Assembly (NCBI GenBank): GCA_031315865.1
Contig: JALDRJ010000002.1
Location: forward strand, 3,384,001-3,448,000
Length of the DNA: 64,000 nucleotides
Source of the DNA: Nitrospirales bacterium
GTDB lineage: Bacteria > Nitrospirota > Nitrospiria > Nitrospirales > UBA8639
Direction: 5' to 3'
A model generated the notes under the pieces. That model did not search any database and had not been told where the DNA came from. It saw nothing but the letters and a program-made list of their open reading frames with translations. Positions 17,754 through 27,986 of the stretch are shown here, one piece after another (positions within the stretch are counted from its first letter, which is position 1; each line of letters starts with the position of its first letter). The position numbers and the translations under genes are program-made.

Positions 17754-20549
17754 ATGCCCCAACAACAACTCAATAAAACATACGATCCGCAAAGCGTCGA
17801 AGAGCACTGGGGAAACTACTGGCTCCGTGAAAAACTCTTTACTCCAAGGCTGAAGGAATCGTCTCAAGCCTATTCCATTGTCATCCCCCCACCCAACGTT
17901 ACCGGAGCTCTCCATATCGGACACGCATTAAATAGCACCCTACAAGATATCTTAATTCGTTGGAAGCGAATGCAAGGATATCAAACCCTCTGGGTGCCTG
18001 GAACGGACCATGCGGGCATCGCCACACAAAATGTCGTTGAGCGCCAACTGATGGCAGAAGGCAGCTCTCGAGACAAGATTGGTCGACAAGCGTTTATTGA
18101 ACGCGTCTGGAAATGGCGTGAACAGTCAGGTGATACCATTCTTACGCAACTGAAACAATTAGGAGCGTCGTGCGATTGGAGCAAGCAACGATTTACGTTG
18201 GACGAAGGATTATCTAAAGCTGTCCTTGAAGTTTTCGCGTCATTGTATGAAGAGGGATTGATTTATCGAGGTGAGCGACTTATCAACTGGTGCCCCAGGT
18301 GTTTCACCGCACTCTCTGATGTCGAAGTAGAGCATGAGTCGACAAAAGGCAAACTCTATGAGATCCAATATCCCATCGAAGACGAAACAGATGCCTACTT
18401 AACGATCGCCACCACTCGACCCGAAACCATGCTCGGCGACACGGCTGTCGCCGTTCACCCGGATGACCCTCGATATAACCGCTTCATCGGAAAGAATGTT
18501 TGCCTACCACTGACTCATCGAACGATCCCTGTCGTGGGGGACTCAATACTGGTTGATCGAGAATTCGGGACAGGCGCCGTAAAAATCACTCCGGCCTGCG
18601 ACTTTAATGATGAAGAGGCAGGAAAACGCCTCGGACTTCCATCAAAACCCATATTTGACTATCGCGCAAGGATTGATACGAGCCTCTTTGCTGATCAGGA
18701 CATCGACCCGCAACTCAAAGAGCGCATTCATCAAAAATCTGAGCAGGATGCCCGAAGCCTCATCGTTGAAGCCCTCCAGGACAAAGGGTTGCTGGCAAAA
18801 ATCGACGACCATTCAATGGCTATTGGCAAGTGCTACCGGTGCAAAACGGTGATCCTTCCCTACCTTTCCCCACAATGGTTCGTCAAAATTCAGCCCCTCG
18901 CTGACCCTGCCATTGCGGCCGTGGAGTCGGGAGACATTCGGATCATTCCCGATGAGTGGAAAAATAACTACCTGGGATGGATGCGGAATGTAAAAGACTG
19001 GTGTATTTCACGGCAAATCTGGTGGGGCCACCAAATCCCCGCATGGTACTGCAAGACCTGCAACAACGAACATCTTCTTTTTTCCAACAACGAGAGCAAG
19101 GGGCAGAACGCCAACGAACAGGAAACCACAGAGACGGTCCGATCATGTTTCATCAGTCCCGATGCTATCCCCATCATCTCCAGAACTCCTCCTACGGCAT
19201 GTCCTGTCTGCGGAAACAAAGACCTCATCCAAGATCCGGACGTGCTCGATACGTGGTTTTCTTCCGCTCTATGGCCTTTTTCAACATTGGGTTGGCCGGA
19301 AGAAACGCAAGACCTTAAGACTTTTTACCCGACTTCGACGCTGGTGACCGGATTGGACATCTTGTTCTTTTGGGTGGCACGCATGATTATGATGGGCCTT
19401 AAATTCACGGGAAAACCGCCATTCAGAGATGTCTACATTCACGCTCTGGTGCGGGATGCCGAAGGGCAGAAGATGAGTAAGTCGAAAGGCAATGTCATCG
19501 ATCCTTTAACAAAAATGCGGGAATATGGCACCGATGCGTTACGCTTCACCCTGGCCTCGATGGCTTCGCCGGGAAGAGATATCAAGCTCGCCGAAGGGCG
19601 TATAGAAGGGTACAGGAATTTTGTCACGAAAATATGGAATGCAGCCCGATTTATCGCCCTGCATGGCGAAGGCGAGCAAAAAGTCCTTCCCGTGCGTGAG
19701 CGGTCATACGCTGATCGCTGGATTTTGAGTCGATTGAATCAGGCCATCACTCGTTGCACGGAGTCGTTAGAGGAGTATCGATTCGACCTGGCCACCTCGT
19801 CTGTCTATCAATTCCTCTGGCGCGAATACTGTGATTGGTATATTGAACTGATAAAACCCGTGTTCCAGGACCAGGATTCGCCTGAAGCTCAGTCAACTCG
19901 TCATACGCTCTTTGAATCATTTGATGTTATTCAACGCCTCCTTCATCCATTTATGCCATTTTTGAGCGAAGAAATCTGGCAGGCCTTCCCGCATTCTGGA
20001 AAATCCATCGTGACACAGCCCTTCCCTGTCGCAGACGAAGAGTGGAATGCCGCGGATGTTGAAAAAACCTTCGAGACTTTTGAACAATTCGTGGTAACGG
20101 CGCGGACAAGCCGCGCGCTCCTGAATTGCTCTCCGACTCAAAGCATGATGTTTTGGGGAACCGCGGCCAACCAGGAAGAACGCGCGTCACTCTCGAACCT
20201 CTCCCCCTACCTCCCCCACATGGTGCGAGGATCGGTAACGCTCACTGAGGAGGATGACTGGTCGAAGGAAAACATCCTCCGACTTGTCGTCGGTTCCGTA
20301 ACGGTCGGGTCAGAAATCAATCATGAAATTGACGTGCAACAGGTCGTTGAGCGAATACGGAAACAGATGCAGGAAAAGCAAAAAGAAGCTGCCCGCCTTG
20401 AAAAACGTCTCGCCTCCACAGACTTTGTCGCGAAAGCTGAAGCAAGCGTGATTCAAGAATCCAAGAATCGCCTCACACTGCTTTCTCAAGAGCTCGCCTT
20501 GCTGGAGAGCAGTGACCACCAACTTTCCACCCGGCTCTCAAAGTCCTGA
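17754..20549 (+). CDS. valS: valyl-tRNA synthetase
   Basis: 931 aa, class I synthetase charging tRNA-Val. HIGH motif at residues 54-57 (within PPNVTGALHIGHALN), KMSKS at 573-577, a large CP1 editing domain between them, CxxC pairs (CPRC near 180; CYRC and CPVC) that may bind zinc, and a C-terminal coiled coil (IRKQMQEKQKEAARLEKRL). The ATG at 17754 is preferred to an in-frame TTG three codons earlier; neither has a clear Shine-Dalgarno. It is first gene of valS-nadC-birA-coaX, overlapping nadC by 38 bp. Confidence 0.98.
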   Translation: MPQQQLNKTYDPQSVEEHWGNYWLREKLFTPRLKESSQAYSIVIPPPNVTGALHIGHALNSTLQDILIRWKRMQGYQTLWVPGTDHAGIATQNVVERQLMAEGSSRDKIGRQAFIERVWKWREQSGDTILTQLKQLGASCDWSKQRFTLDEGLSKAVLEVFASLYEEGLIYRGERLINWCPRCFTALSDVEVEHESTKGKLYEIQYPIEDETDAYLTIATTRPETMLGDTAVAVHPDDPRYNRFIGKNVCLPLTHRTIPVVGDSILVDREFGTGAVKITPACDFNDEEAGKRLGLPSKPIFDYRARIDTSLFADQDIDPQLKERIHQKSEQDARSLIVEALQDKGLLAKIDDHSMAIGKCYRCKTVILPYLSPQWFVKIQPLADPAIAAVESGDIRIIPDEWKNNYLGWMRNVKDWCISRQIWWGHQIPAWYCKTCNNEHLLFSNNESKGQNANEQETTETVRSCFISPDAIPIISRTPPTACPVCGNKDLIQDPDVLDTWFSSALWPFSTLGWPEETQDLKTFYPTSTLVTGLDILFFWVARMIMMGLKFTGKPPFRDVYIHALVRDAEGQKMSKSKGNVIDPLTKMREYGTDALRFTLASMASPGRDIKLAEGRIEGYRNFVTKIWNAARFIALHGEGEQKVLPVRERSYADRWILSRLNQAITRCTESLEEYRFDLATSSVYQFLWREYCDWYIELIKPVFQDQDSPEAQSTRHTLFESFDVIQRLLHPFMPFLSEEIWQAFPHSGKSIVTQPFPVADEEWNAADVEKTFETFEQFVVTARTSRALLNCSPTQSMMFWGTAANQEERASLSNLSPYLPHMVRGSVTLTEEDDWSKENILRLVVGSVTVGSEINHEIDVQQVVERIRKQMQEKQKEAARLEKRLASTDFVAKAEASVIQESKNRLTLLSQELALLESSDHQLSTRLSKS

Positions 20550-21426
20550 ACTCGCGAGCGTTGACATGAAAAACGGGCAATCTGGACTGAAGGCACTGAT
20601 ACGTATCGCCCTTGAAGAAGATCATGTCGCGAATGATATCACCACACGCCTTCTGTTCCCGGACCCCGTTCCTGCCGCCGCCAGTATCATCGCCAAGGAA
20701 GACATGGTCCTGGCGGGAATAGATGTGGCTCGACAGGTATTCAAGCAAGTCGACCGTCGATTACGCTTTTCTCGATCCTGCCGTGATGGCGATTCTGTCA
20801 AGGCCGGGACCACGTGTTGCACCATACGTGGTGACGCCCGTTCACTCCTCAGCGCTGAGCGAGTTGCCTTAAATTTCCTTCAGCATCTTTCAGGTATCGC
20901 TTCCCTCACTCACCAATTTCAGCGGCACATGAGAGGAAGAAACACTCAAATACTCGATACCCGAAAGACCACGCCAGGCCTTCGGATGTTACAGAAAATG
21001 GCCGTGAAACTTGGAGGGGGCCGCAATCACCGCATGTCGCTCAAGGACGGCATTCTGATAAAGGACAATCATCTGGCGATACTGAAGTCGCTAGGCATTG
21101 ATATCACAGAAGCCTGCCGAAAGGTTAAGAAGCGCTCACACTTGAAAATCTGCGTAGAGACTGAATCCTTACCCCAGGTTGAAGCTGCGGTTAAAGGAGG
21201 GGCCGACATTATCATGCTTGATAATATGTCTCCGCGCATGCTTCGCAAGGCAATTCGGCTTATCAATGGACGAGCTCTGACTGAAATCTCCGGGGGAGTC
21301 ACCCTCAAAAATATCGCAACTATTGCTCGAGTTGGCGCTGATTTCATTTCAATCGGCGCTTTGACGCATTCAGCTAGAGCCATGGACTTAAGCCTTGCCC
21401 TTGATCCATTACCGTCCGGTCGTTAA
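20512..21426 (+). CDS. nadC: nicotinate-nucleotide pyrophosphorylase (quinolinate phosphoribosyltransferase)
   Basis: 304 aa. Converts quinolinate and PRPP to nicotinate mononucleotide in NAD synthesis. Recognisable family blocks: ALEEDHVANDITT, ERVALNFLQHLSGIAS, DTRKTTPGLR, KLGGGRNHRMSLKDGILIKDNH and the C-terminal EISGGVTLKNI with DFISIGALTHS. The GTG start lies inside the end of valS, with GGAG just before it; an ATG at 20566 is a possible alternative. The overlap indicates translational coupling with valS. Confidence 0.96.
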   Translation: MTTNFPPGSQSPELASVDMKNGQSGLKALIRIALEEDHVANDITTRLLFPDPVPAAASIIAKEDMVLAGIDVARQVFKQVDRRLRFSRSCRDGDSVKAGTTCCTIRGDARSLLSAERVALNFLQHLSGIASLTHQFQRHMRGRNTQILDTRKTTPGLRMLQKMAVKLGGGRNHRMSLKDGILIKDNHLAILKSLGIDITEACRKVKKRSHLKICVETESLPQVEAAVKGGADIIMLDNMSPRMLRKAIRLINGRALTEISGGVTLKNIATIARVGADFISIGALTHSARAMDLSLALDPLPSGR

Positions 21427-21444
21427 TCAAAGTCTGGCGATTGA

Positions 21445-22275
21445 ATGGAGCAATATCCGTTGCGCGATGATCTGATTCGGTCATATGACACCTTCTCGCT
21501 ACAACTTCCGACCAAGAATATTGGTCATCCACTCGTCTTTTTTGAGTCTTGCCTCTCAACTAATACTGCATGTTTTCAGGAAGCCGAACGTGGAGCCTCT
21601 CACGGAACTCTGGTCTTGGCCGATAGCCAAACGTCTGGAAGAGGCAGAAAAGGTCGAGCCTGGTATTCCCCTAGAGGGAAAAATCTGTATTTCTCCATCC
21701 TATTAACCCAACTTCCAGTACAATCCGGCATCTCGTGGATCCCATTAGTAACAGGACTCGCGCTAACGGAAACCTTAGAGAAAATCACAAGCTTAGCATT
21801 TTCCCTGAAATGGCCGAATGATATTCTTTTCAAGAACAAAAAAATGGCAGGCATTCTTTGCGAATGCAAACAAGCGGGGAAAGCCGGCTCTGCTTGCGTG
21901 GTGGGCGTCGGCATAAACATTAACAGCACCTATGGGGACTTCTCCCCTGACTTGTCAGAGATAGCGACGTCACTATTCATTGAGTGTCAGTTTCCATTCA
22001 ATCGATCGGTTGTTCTCACTTCGTTTTTGGAAAAATTTGAGTCCTATTACGAAAACTTACTGAAATCCGGCGCTCATAGCATGAAAATCCCCTACACTAG
22101 ACGTTGCTCAACCATCGGACGACAGATTCGGATAGAACTTATGACAGGAGAATCCATACAAGGAATTGCGGTCGGCATAGGGGATGAAGGAGAATTGCTG
22201 GTATCGGAGTCCGAAAAATCTTCTGAAAGCTTAGTAGTGAAAGTACGAGAAGGGGACGTCATACATTTACGATAA
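21445..22275 (+). CDS. birA: biotin--[acetyl-CoA-carboxylase] ligase, no DNA-binding domain
   Basis: 276 aa, group I biotin protein ligase that biotinylates the acetyl-CoA carboxylase carrier. The core motif GRGRKGRAWYSPRGKNLYFSIL (about 68-89) binds biotinyl-AMP; LKWPNDILFKNKKMAGIL and VVGVGININ follow, and a small C-terminal SH3-like domain ends the protein. The N-terminal helix-turn-helix of the E. coli repressor form is absent. It lies 18 bp after nadC; nadC-birA-coaX is a common bacterial arrangement. Confidence 0.95.
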   Translation: MEQYPLRDDLIRSYDTFSLQLPTKNIGHPLVFFESCLSTNTACFQEAERGASHGTLVLADSQTSGRGRKGRAWYSPRGKNLYFSILLTQLPVQSGISWIPLVTGLALTETLEKITSLAFSLKWPNDILFKNKKMAGILCECKQAGKAGSACVVGVGININSTYGDFSPDLSEIATSLFIECQFPFNRSVVLTSFLEKFESYYENLLKSGAHSMKIPYTRRCSTIGRQIRIELMTGESIQGIAVGIGDEGELLVSESEKSSESLVVKVREGDVIHLR

Positions 22276-22340
22276 GCATGTAACCTGCTCGAAACAAGCC
22301 TCAAAGTACTTTCATGGTATAAACGCTTAAGAGTCTCACG

Positions 22341-23120
22341 ATGTTACTGGCGATTGATATTGGCAACACCCATATCGTTGGGGGAATTTTCGAGAATGAT
22401 CACTTGCGAGCAAGCTGGCGATTGGCCACTGATCACACAAAAACCTCTGATGAATATGGCATTCTGTCCCTAGCCCTCCTCAACTCTCACCGGATAGCCC
22501 AATCGAATATCACGGGCTGTATCATCTCGAGTGTCGTGCCTCCTCTGACCATCGTCTTTGAAACGATGGTGCAAACGTACTTCGGACAGCATGCCCTTGT
22601 CGTGAATAGCCAAAGTCCGTTGGGTTTAACCTTGCGCTACCAACATCCCGAAGAAATCGGGACCGATCGACTGGTCAATGCGGCCGCAGCCTTTGCCCGA
22701 TTCAAAAAAGGATTGATTATCGTTGACTTTGGAACGGCCACCACCTTTTGTACCATTACCGCCTCTGGTGAATACTTAGGTGGCGCGATCGCTCCAGGAC
22801 TCAAGAGTGCGGCAGATTCCTTCCATGAACGAACCGCACAACTTCCGAGCGTTGACCTCATCCTGCCTCCCTCAGTGATCGGTACCAATACGATTTCCAG
22901 CATGCAGTCTGGCCTTGTGTTTGGGTACGCCGGCCTTGTTGACGGGCTCGTGACGAGAATTCAGACTGAGATTGCTCAACCCATGCATGTCATCGCGACG
23001 GGAGGCCTGGCAAACATCATTCAGGATATTTCTCGAACCATCGATGAAATTAGACCTCACCTTACCCTAGAAGGGTTGGAGCTTCTCTATCGAAGGATGA
23101 CGACCCAATATTCGGCCTAG
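22341..23120 (+). CDS. coaX: type III pantothenate kinase
   Basis: 259 aa. First step of coenzyme A synthesis. ASKHA-fold motifs: phosphate-1 LAIDIGNTHIVGGIF at the N-terminus, GTDRLVNAAAAFARF, phosphate-2 VDFGTATTFCTI and adenosine motif IATGGLA near 217-223. It closes the valS-nadC-birA-coaX group, 65 bp after birA. Confidence 0.96.
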   Translation: MLLAIDIGNTHIVGGIFENDHLRASWRLATDHTKTSDEYGILSLALLNSHRIAQSNITGCIISSVVPPLTIVFETMVQTYFGQHALVVNSQSPLGLTLRYQHPEEIGTDRLVNAAAAFARFKKGLIIVDFGTATTFCTITASGEYLGGAIAPGLKSAADSFHERTAQLPSVDLILPPSVIGTNTISSMQSGLVFGYAGLVDGLVTRIQTEIAQPMHVIATGGLANIIQDISRTIDEIRPHLTLEGLELLYRRMTTQYSA

Positions 23121-23282
23121 TCTGTGGATAACTCGCCTGGCTTCTCTTTTTCTTCAATATAGCCGCTCCTAATAACTTCCGTCTGGTTCAACGTCATACC
23201 GCGCGGGGTTTGCCGTAATTTTGATTGGAACGTATTTAGACTCGCTATATTCATTAAAATTCAAGAATTTTCCTTTCATGGG

Positions 23283-23311
23283 TTGACTTCGTCCATTTCC
23301 ATGTCTATCTG
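23283..23311 (+). promoter_or_regulatory. candidate promoter for grpE-dnaK-dnaJ
   Basis: TTGACT (23283-23288), 17-bp spacer, TATCTG (23306-23311): 5/6 and 3/6 matches to the vegetative consensus, 63 bp before the grpE ATG. I found no CIRCE inverted repeat and no convincing sigma-32 promoter in the 253-bp gap, so the heat-shock control of this cluster remains unexplained. Confidence 0.3.
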
Positions 23312-23373
23312 GATGGCACGCAAATCTGTCTAAAGAAACGCCTGGACAAATTGAAGGAAAAACAAGAATTTCT

Positions 23374-23991
23374 ATGAGTCGGGACGAACAGATGAAAAAA
23401 CCAAAGCCTAGAGCAGACAAAGGAATTGATTCCGATTCTGCTGATGAATCTAGAGTGGATCAAGAGCCAGATGAAATAGGTGAATCCACCCATCTTGACT
23501 CTCTACGCCATGACCTTGAAGTCAAGACTGAAGAATCACGAACCTCTCAAGATAAGTATTTAAGACTAGCGGCAGAATTTGAGAATTACAAACGACGGGC
23601 ACAGAGAGATCAAGCTGATGCGATTAAATTCGCGAATGAAAAACTTATAAAAGACTTATTGCCCACTCTGGACAATCTCGAACGAGCGATTCAATCGGCA
23701 GAAGAGCAAAAAGCTATTGGGCCACTGTTGGAAGGCGTGGCCTTGACCTACAAACAGCTCCTGGAATCCTTGACGAAAATTGGTCTTCAACAGGTATCCA
23801 GCCTGGGAGAGGCATTCGACCCGGCTAAACATCAGGCTGTAGCCCAAGTCGAATCAGATTCGGCCCCACCCAATACCGTCGTTGAAGAATATCAAAAGGG
23901 CTATTTTTTACACGATCGCATCGTTCGCCCAGCTATGGTGACCGTCGCCAAACAATCCACGGAACATGAAACAGATATTCACAGTGAATAA
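23374..23991 (+). CDS. grpE: nucleotide exchange factor for DnaK
   Basis: 205 aa. A low-complexity charged N-terminus (about 1-55), then the long coiled coil with [20 protein letters not shown] and [12 protein letters not shown], then the compact beta domain ending [18 protein letters not shown], all typical. It promotes ADP release from DnaK. The ATG at 23374 has a weak ribosome-binding site; a second ATG at 23392 is possible. The grpE-dnaK-dnaJ-rsmE order is common, but hrcA is not upstream. Confidence 0.97.
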   Translation: MSRDEQMKKPKPRADKGIDSDSADESRVDQEPDEIGESTHLDSLRHDLEVKTEESRTSQDKYLRLAAEFENYKRRAQRDQADAIKFANEKLIKDLLPTLDNLERAIQSAEEQKAIGPLLEGVALTYKQLLESLTKIGLQQVSSLGEAFDPAKHQAVAQVESDSAPPNTVVEEYQKGYFLHDRIVRPAMVTVAKQSTEHETDIHSE

Positions 23992-24017
23992 AGCTTGACC
24001 GTAAGGAGGATACGCGC

Positions 24018-25949
24018 ATGAGTAAGATTATCGGGATCGATTTGGGAACAACAAATTCTTGCGTCGCAGTAATGAGTGGAGGCGACCCTAACGTTATTGC
24101 CAACTCTGAAGGAGGGCGTACGACACCTTCGGTCGTTGCCGTCAATGACAAAGGTGAACGATTAGTCGGGCAAATCGCCAAACGTCAGGCTATCACAAAT
24201 CCAGAAAATACGATTTTTTCCGTCAAAAGGCTGATGGGCAGAAAGTTCAACTCTCCCGAAGTACAGGACGCGATTAAACGGCTTCCGTACAAGATTACTG
24301 AATCCCCAAATGGAGATGCGCAAGTCGACATTCGGGGCAAACACTATAGTCCGCCAGAAGTTTCCGCCATGATTCTCCAAAAAATGAAGCAAACCGCTGA
24401 AGATTACCTTGGCGAAAAGGTAACGGATGCCGTCATTACCGTTCCAGCGTATTTTGATGACAGTCAGCGCCAAGCGACGAAGGACGCAGGGCAAATCGCA
24501 GGGTTAAATGTTCTTCGCATCATTAACGAGCCGACGGCTGCTTCGTTAGCCTATGGTCTCGACAAGAAAAAGGATGAACGGATTGTCGTCTACGATCTTG
24601 GCGGCGGCACATTTGACGTTTCGATCCTAGAGATCGGCGATGGCGTGTTCGAAGTGAAATCCACCAATGGTGATACCTTCTTAGGGGGAGATGACTTTGA
24701 CCTTCGTATCATCGACTGGCTTGTCGAAGAATTTAAGAAAGACCAGGGGATTGACCTTCAAAAGGACAGAATGGCGCTCCAACGTTTGAAGGAAGCGGCA
24801 GAACGGGCCAAAATCGAGCTTTCATCCTCACAAGAAACCGAAGTGAACCTTCCCTTTATCACGGCGGATGCGAGCGGGCCCAAACACTTAGTCCTAAAAT
24901 TGACACGGGCTAAACTTGAGCAATTAGTCGATGATTTAATTTCTCGCACCATCGAGCCCTGTAAAAAGGCTTTGAGCGATGCCGGTCTGACTGCGAGTGA
25001 AATCAATGAGATCGTTCTTGTTGGCGGGATGACAAGAATGCCCAAAGTGATCCAGAGGGTTAAGGAATTTTTTGGAAAGGAGCCCCATAAGGGCGTGAAC
25101 CCAGATGAAGTCGTCGCTATCGGGGCCGCTATTCAAGGTGGCGTGCTCAAAGGTGACGTGAAAGACGTCCTGCTCCTGGATGTCACACCGTTGTCCTTGG
25201 GCATTGAAACACTCGGTGGAGTCTTTACGCGTCTGATCGATAGAAATACGACGATTCCCACGAAGAAAAGCCAGATATTCTCCACTGCCGCTGACAATCA
25301 AACTGCTGTCACGATCAGGGTTTTTCAGGGTGAGCGTGAAATGGCCAACGACAATAAGCTCTTGGGACAATTTGACCTGGTCGGCATTCCTGCCGCGCCA
25401 AGAGGACTTCCTCAGATTGAAGTCACATTCGATATCGATGCCAATGGGATCGTCCATGTTTCGGCAAAGGACATGGCGACGCAAAAAGAGCAATCGATCA
25501 AGATTACAGCCTCAAGCGGTTTGAGCAAAGAAGAAGTTGATCAACTCGTAAAAGATGCAGAAGCCCATACCGAGGAAGATAAAAAGAAGCGCGAACTTGT
25601 GGAGTTGAAGAATCAAGCCGATACCCTCATCTACAGTACTGAAAAGAACCTTTCTGAGCATGGAGACAAAGTCGCCGAAGACGAAAAAACCAAGATTACG
25701 ACAGCCGTAGCTGAATTAAAAACCGCGTTAGAAGGTTCGGATGCTGAAACGATCAAAACAGCCATGCAGAACTTGACGACCGCCTCGCATAAACTCGCAG
25801 AAGAAATGTATAAAAAAGCTTCTGCTGAAGCCGCCACCGCCGGTGGACCTAACAATGCTTCAGGACAGGCCGAAAGTAGCGAGCCTTCTTCCTCCGACGA
25901 AAAGATCGTTGATGCGGAATTTGAGGAAGTCGACAAAGAAGCAAAATAG
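24018..25949 (+). CDS. dnaK: molecular chaperone DnaK (Hsp70)
   Basis: 643 aa, full length. ATPase domain starts [15 protein letters not shown], with [41 protein letters not shown] and [11 protein letters not shown]; linker [18 protein letters not shown]; substrate-binding domain and helical lid ending [15 protein letters not shown]. Ideal AAGGAGG Shine-Dalgarno before the ATG. It folds and refolds proteins with DnaJ and GrpE, encoded on either side. Confidence 0.99.
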   Translation: MSKIIGIDLGTTNSCVAVMSGGDPNVIANSEGGRTTPSVVAVNDKGERLVGQIAKRQAITNPENTIFSVKRLMGRKFNSPEVQDAIKRLPYKITESPNGDAQVDIRGKHYSPPEVSAMILQKMKQTAEDYLGEKVTDAVITVPAYFDDSQRQATKDAGQIAGLNVLRIINEPTAASLAYGLDKKKDERIVVYDLGGGTFDVSILEIGDGVFEVKSTNGDTFLGGDDFDLRIIDWLVEEFKKDQGIDLQKDRMALQRLKEAAERAKIELSSSQETEVNLPFITADASGPKHLVLKLTRAKLEQLVDDLISRTIEPCKKALSDAGLTASEINEIVLVGGMTRMPKVIQRVKEFFGKEPHKGVNPDEVVAIGAAIQGGVLKGDVKDVLLLDVTPLSLGIETLGGVFTRLIDRNTTIPTKKSQIFSTAADNQTAVTIRVFQGEREMANDNKLLGQFDLVGIPAAPRGLPQIEVTFDIDANGIVHVSAKDMATQKEQSIKITASSGLSKEEVDQLVKDAEAHTEEDKKKRELVELKNQADTLIYSTEKNLSEHGDKVAEDEKTKITTAVAELKTALEGSDAETIKTAMQNLTTASHKLAEEMYKKASAEAATAGGPNNASGQAESSEPSSSDEKIVDAEFEEVDKEAK

Positions 25950-26030
25950 TATAGAATGAAAGAAGGGATGCGTTCATAGAAGAACAGCCTTGTATGTCAT
26001 GAATCTTGACATAGAGCTTACTCAAAAATT

Positions 26031-27158
26031 ATGGCACAGACTGGAAAACGAGATTATTATGAAGTTCTCGGCGTTGACCGTAATGCCTCGGATGATGAAA
26101 TAAAGAAGGCTTTTCGCAAGCTTGCCCGGCAGTATCACCCTGATCTTCAGAGCGACCCTGTCAAAAAGAAGACTGCAGAAGAAAAATTCAAAGAATCTGG
26201 GGAGGCCTATGAGATCTTAAGCGATCCTGAGCGTCGGAGAAAGTATGATATGTTCGGGCATACTGGCGGCCCCCATGGATTCGGTGGAGCTGAAGGCTTC
26301 GACTTTGGTCGAGGATTTGATGATGTCTTTGGAGATATTTTCGAAGGCTTTTTTGGTGGAGGAAGGGGACGATCCCGGGCTGAGTCCGGTACGGATCTTC
26401 AATATAACCTGGAATTGTCATTCGAAGAGGCGGTCACAGGCAAAGAAGCGAAACTTAAAATTCCAAGATGGGAAACCTGTGACACCTGCCATGGAACAGG
26501 AGCTCGCTCTGAAAAGTCTGTCAAAACTTGCGCAACATGTCGAGGCGTCGGGCAGATTCGTCTGCAACAGGGATTTTTCACGATCAATCGGCCATGTGGA
26601 GAATGCAAGGGATCGGGAAAGATTATTTCTGACCCTTGCAAAGAATGTCGAGGGAAAAAACAGGTCTATCGAGAACGAACTCTATCTGTCACCATTCCTG
26701 CCGGAATGGAAACAGGAATGCGGTTACGACTGGCCAACGAAGGTGAACATGGATCGAATGGAGGACCTCCAGGGGATTTATACGTTGCCATCACGGTCAA
26801 ACCTCACCAATACTTTTCACGAAAAGGCAATGATGTGTTATATGACTTGCCCATTCACTTCGTGACCGCTACGCTGGGCGGAAAAGTGGAGGTGCCCACC
26901 TTAAAAGGCAGTACAATGGTGAGGATTCCAGAAGGAACGCAGCCAGATAAAGTCCTTCGCCTAAAAGGTATGGGAATTCCTAGCGTGAAGAGTGGACAGC
27001 CAGGAGACCAGCTTGTCCGTATACGCATTCAAATTCCGACGAAATTGTCGCCACGTGAGCGCGAACTGCTCACTGCGTTTGCACAAGAAAGTCAAATTTC
27101 TGCCGAGCAAGGCGAAGGGGAAGGACTTTTTGACAAGGTCAAGAATCTGTTCGAGTAG
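26031..27158 (+). CDS. dnaJ: co-chaperone DnaJ
   Basis: 375 aa. J domain (about 5-70) with HPD in RQYHPDLQ, Gly/Phe region ([17 protein letters not shown]), zinc-finger region with [24 protein letters not shown] and a fourth motif CKECRGKK that lacks the last Gly, then the two C-terminal beta domains. It delivers substrates to DnaK and stimulates its ATPase. It follows dnaK by 81 bp. Confidence 0.98.
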   Translation: MAQTGKRDYYEVLGVDRNASDDEIKKAFRKLARQYHPDLQSDPVKKKTAEEKFKESGEAYEILSDPERRRKYDMFGHTGGPHGFGGAEGFDFGRGFDDVFGDIFEGFFGGGRGRSRAESGTDLQYNLELSFEEAVTGKEAKLKIPRWETCDTCHGTGARSEKSVKTCATCRGVGQIRLQQGFFTINRPCGECKGSGKIISDPCKECRGKKQVYRERTLSVTIPAGMETGMRLRLANEGEHGSNGGPPGDLYVAITVKPHQYFSRKGNDVLYDLPIHFVTATLGGKVEVPTLKGSTMVRIPEGTQPDKVLRLKGMGIPSVKSGQPGDQLVRIRIQIPTKLSPRERELLTAFAQESQISAEQGEGEGLFDKVKNLFE

Positions 27159-27200
27159 CCTCTGCCTCCATTGCTAACCCCGGTGTTCCGGCTCCTGTCT

Positions 27201-27986
27201 ATGCCGGTTTTTTTTATCTCCTCTGCCAACATCCAAGATCAACGTCTCACTCTAGACGGAGAACTGCATTCTCACCTCGTCAAAAGTCTTCGGATACGGC
27301 CAGGTGAGATAATTCAAGTCAACGATGAATATGCACGACGCTATATGGTGCGTGTAGCAAAGGTCACGACACGCGCCTTGATCGGTGAAATCATAAAAAC
27401 ATTAAGTCGTCCTCAAGCCGAAAAACCCACAGTGACCCTCCTGCAATCAATACTTCGTGGTCCCAATATGACTTGGATTATCCAGAAGGCGACGGAATTG
27501 GGGGTCGACAAGATTCTTCCGGTCATTACCGAACGAGTGAGGAGTCGTGCAGACCTTCCTTCGCCGGCTCATTTCTTGGGTCGTTGGAAGAAAATTGCCC
27601 TAGAAGCCTCACAGCAGTCTGAACGGTGGGTCCTTCCTGAAATACTCACCCCGCAATCATTCCAGGAGATGCTCCAGTATCTTCCGTCAAATGCACAAAG
27701 ATATATATTAACCGAGCGTCAAGACGTTCGTAGTTCCATATCCCCTCACCTTTCTTTAGGTCAGGAGTTTCTCCCATCTCATGTGATTCTTGCCATCGGC
27801 CCGGAAGGAGGGTGGACTCAGGAGGAACTACAATCAGCACGGACTCACGGATTTGAAGGAGTCACGTTAGGTGAGAAAATCTTACGGTCCGAAACGGCGG
27901 CGTTAACAGCACTGGTCCTGCTCAAAGCTAAATTCATGCACATTCGGTTTTTATCGCTTACTGATGCACCGAGTCTTTCTGATTGA
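27201..27986 (+). CDS. rsmE: 16S rRNA (uracil1498-N3)-methyltransferase
   Basis: 261 aa. PUA-like N-terminus (LRIRPGEIIQVNDEYARRYMVRV) and SPOUT methyltransferase domain with the knot motifs ATELGVDKILPVITERV, ALEASQQSERWVLPEI and AIGPEGGWTQEEL...LGEKILRSETAALTAL. It starts at the ATG matching the family N-terminus (MPVFFI); the frame is open ten codons upstream. It ends overlapping by 29 bp the convergent gene on the minus strand. A standard partner of dnaJ in this gene order. Confidence 0.95.
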   Translation: MPVFFISSANIQDQRLTLDGELHSHLVKSLRIRPGEIIQVNDEYARRYMVRVAKVTTRALIGEIIKTLSRPQAEKPTVTLLQSILRGPNMTWIIQKATELGVDKILPVITERVRSRADLPSPAHFLGRWKKIALEASQQSERWVLPEILTPQSFQEMLQYLPSNAQRYILTERQDVRSSISPHLSLGQEFLPSHVILAIGPEGGWTQEELQSARTHGFEGVTLGEKILRSETAALTALVLLKAKFMHIRFLSLTDAPSLSD

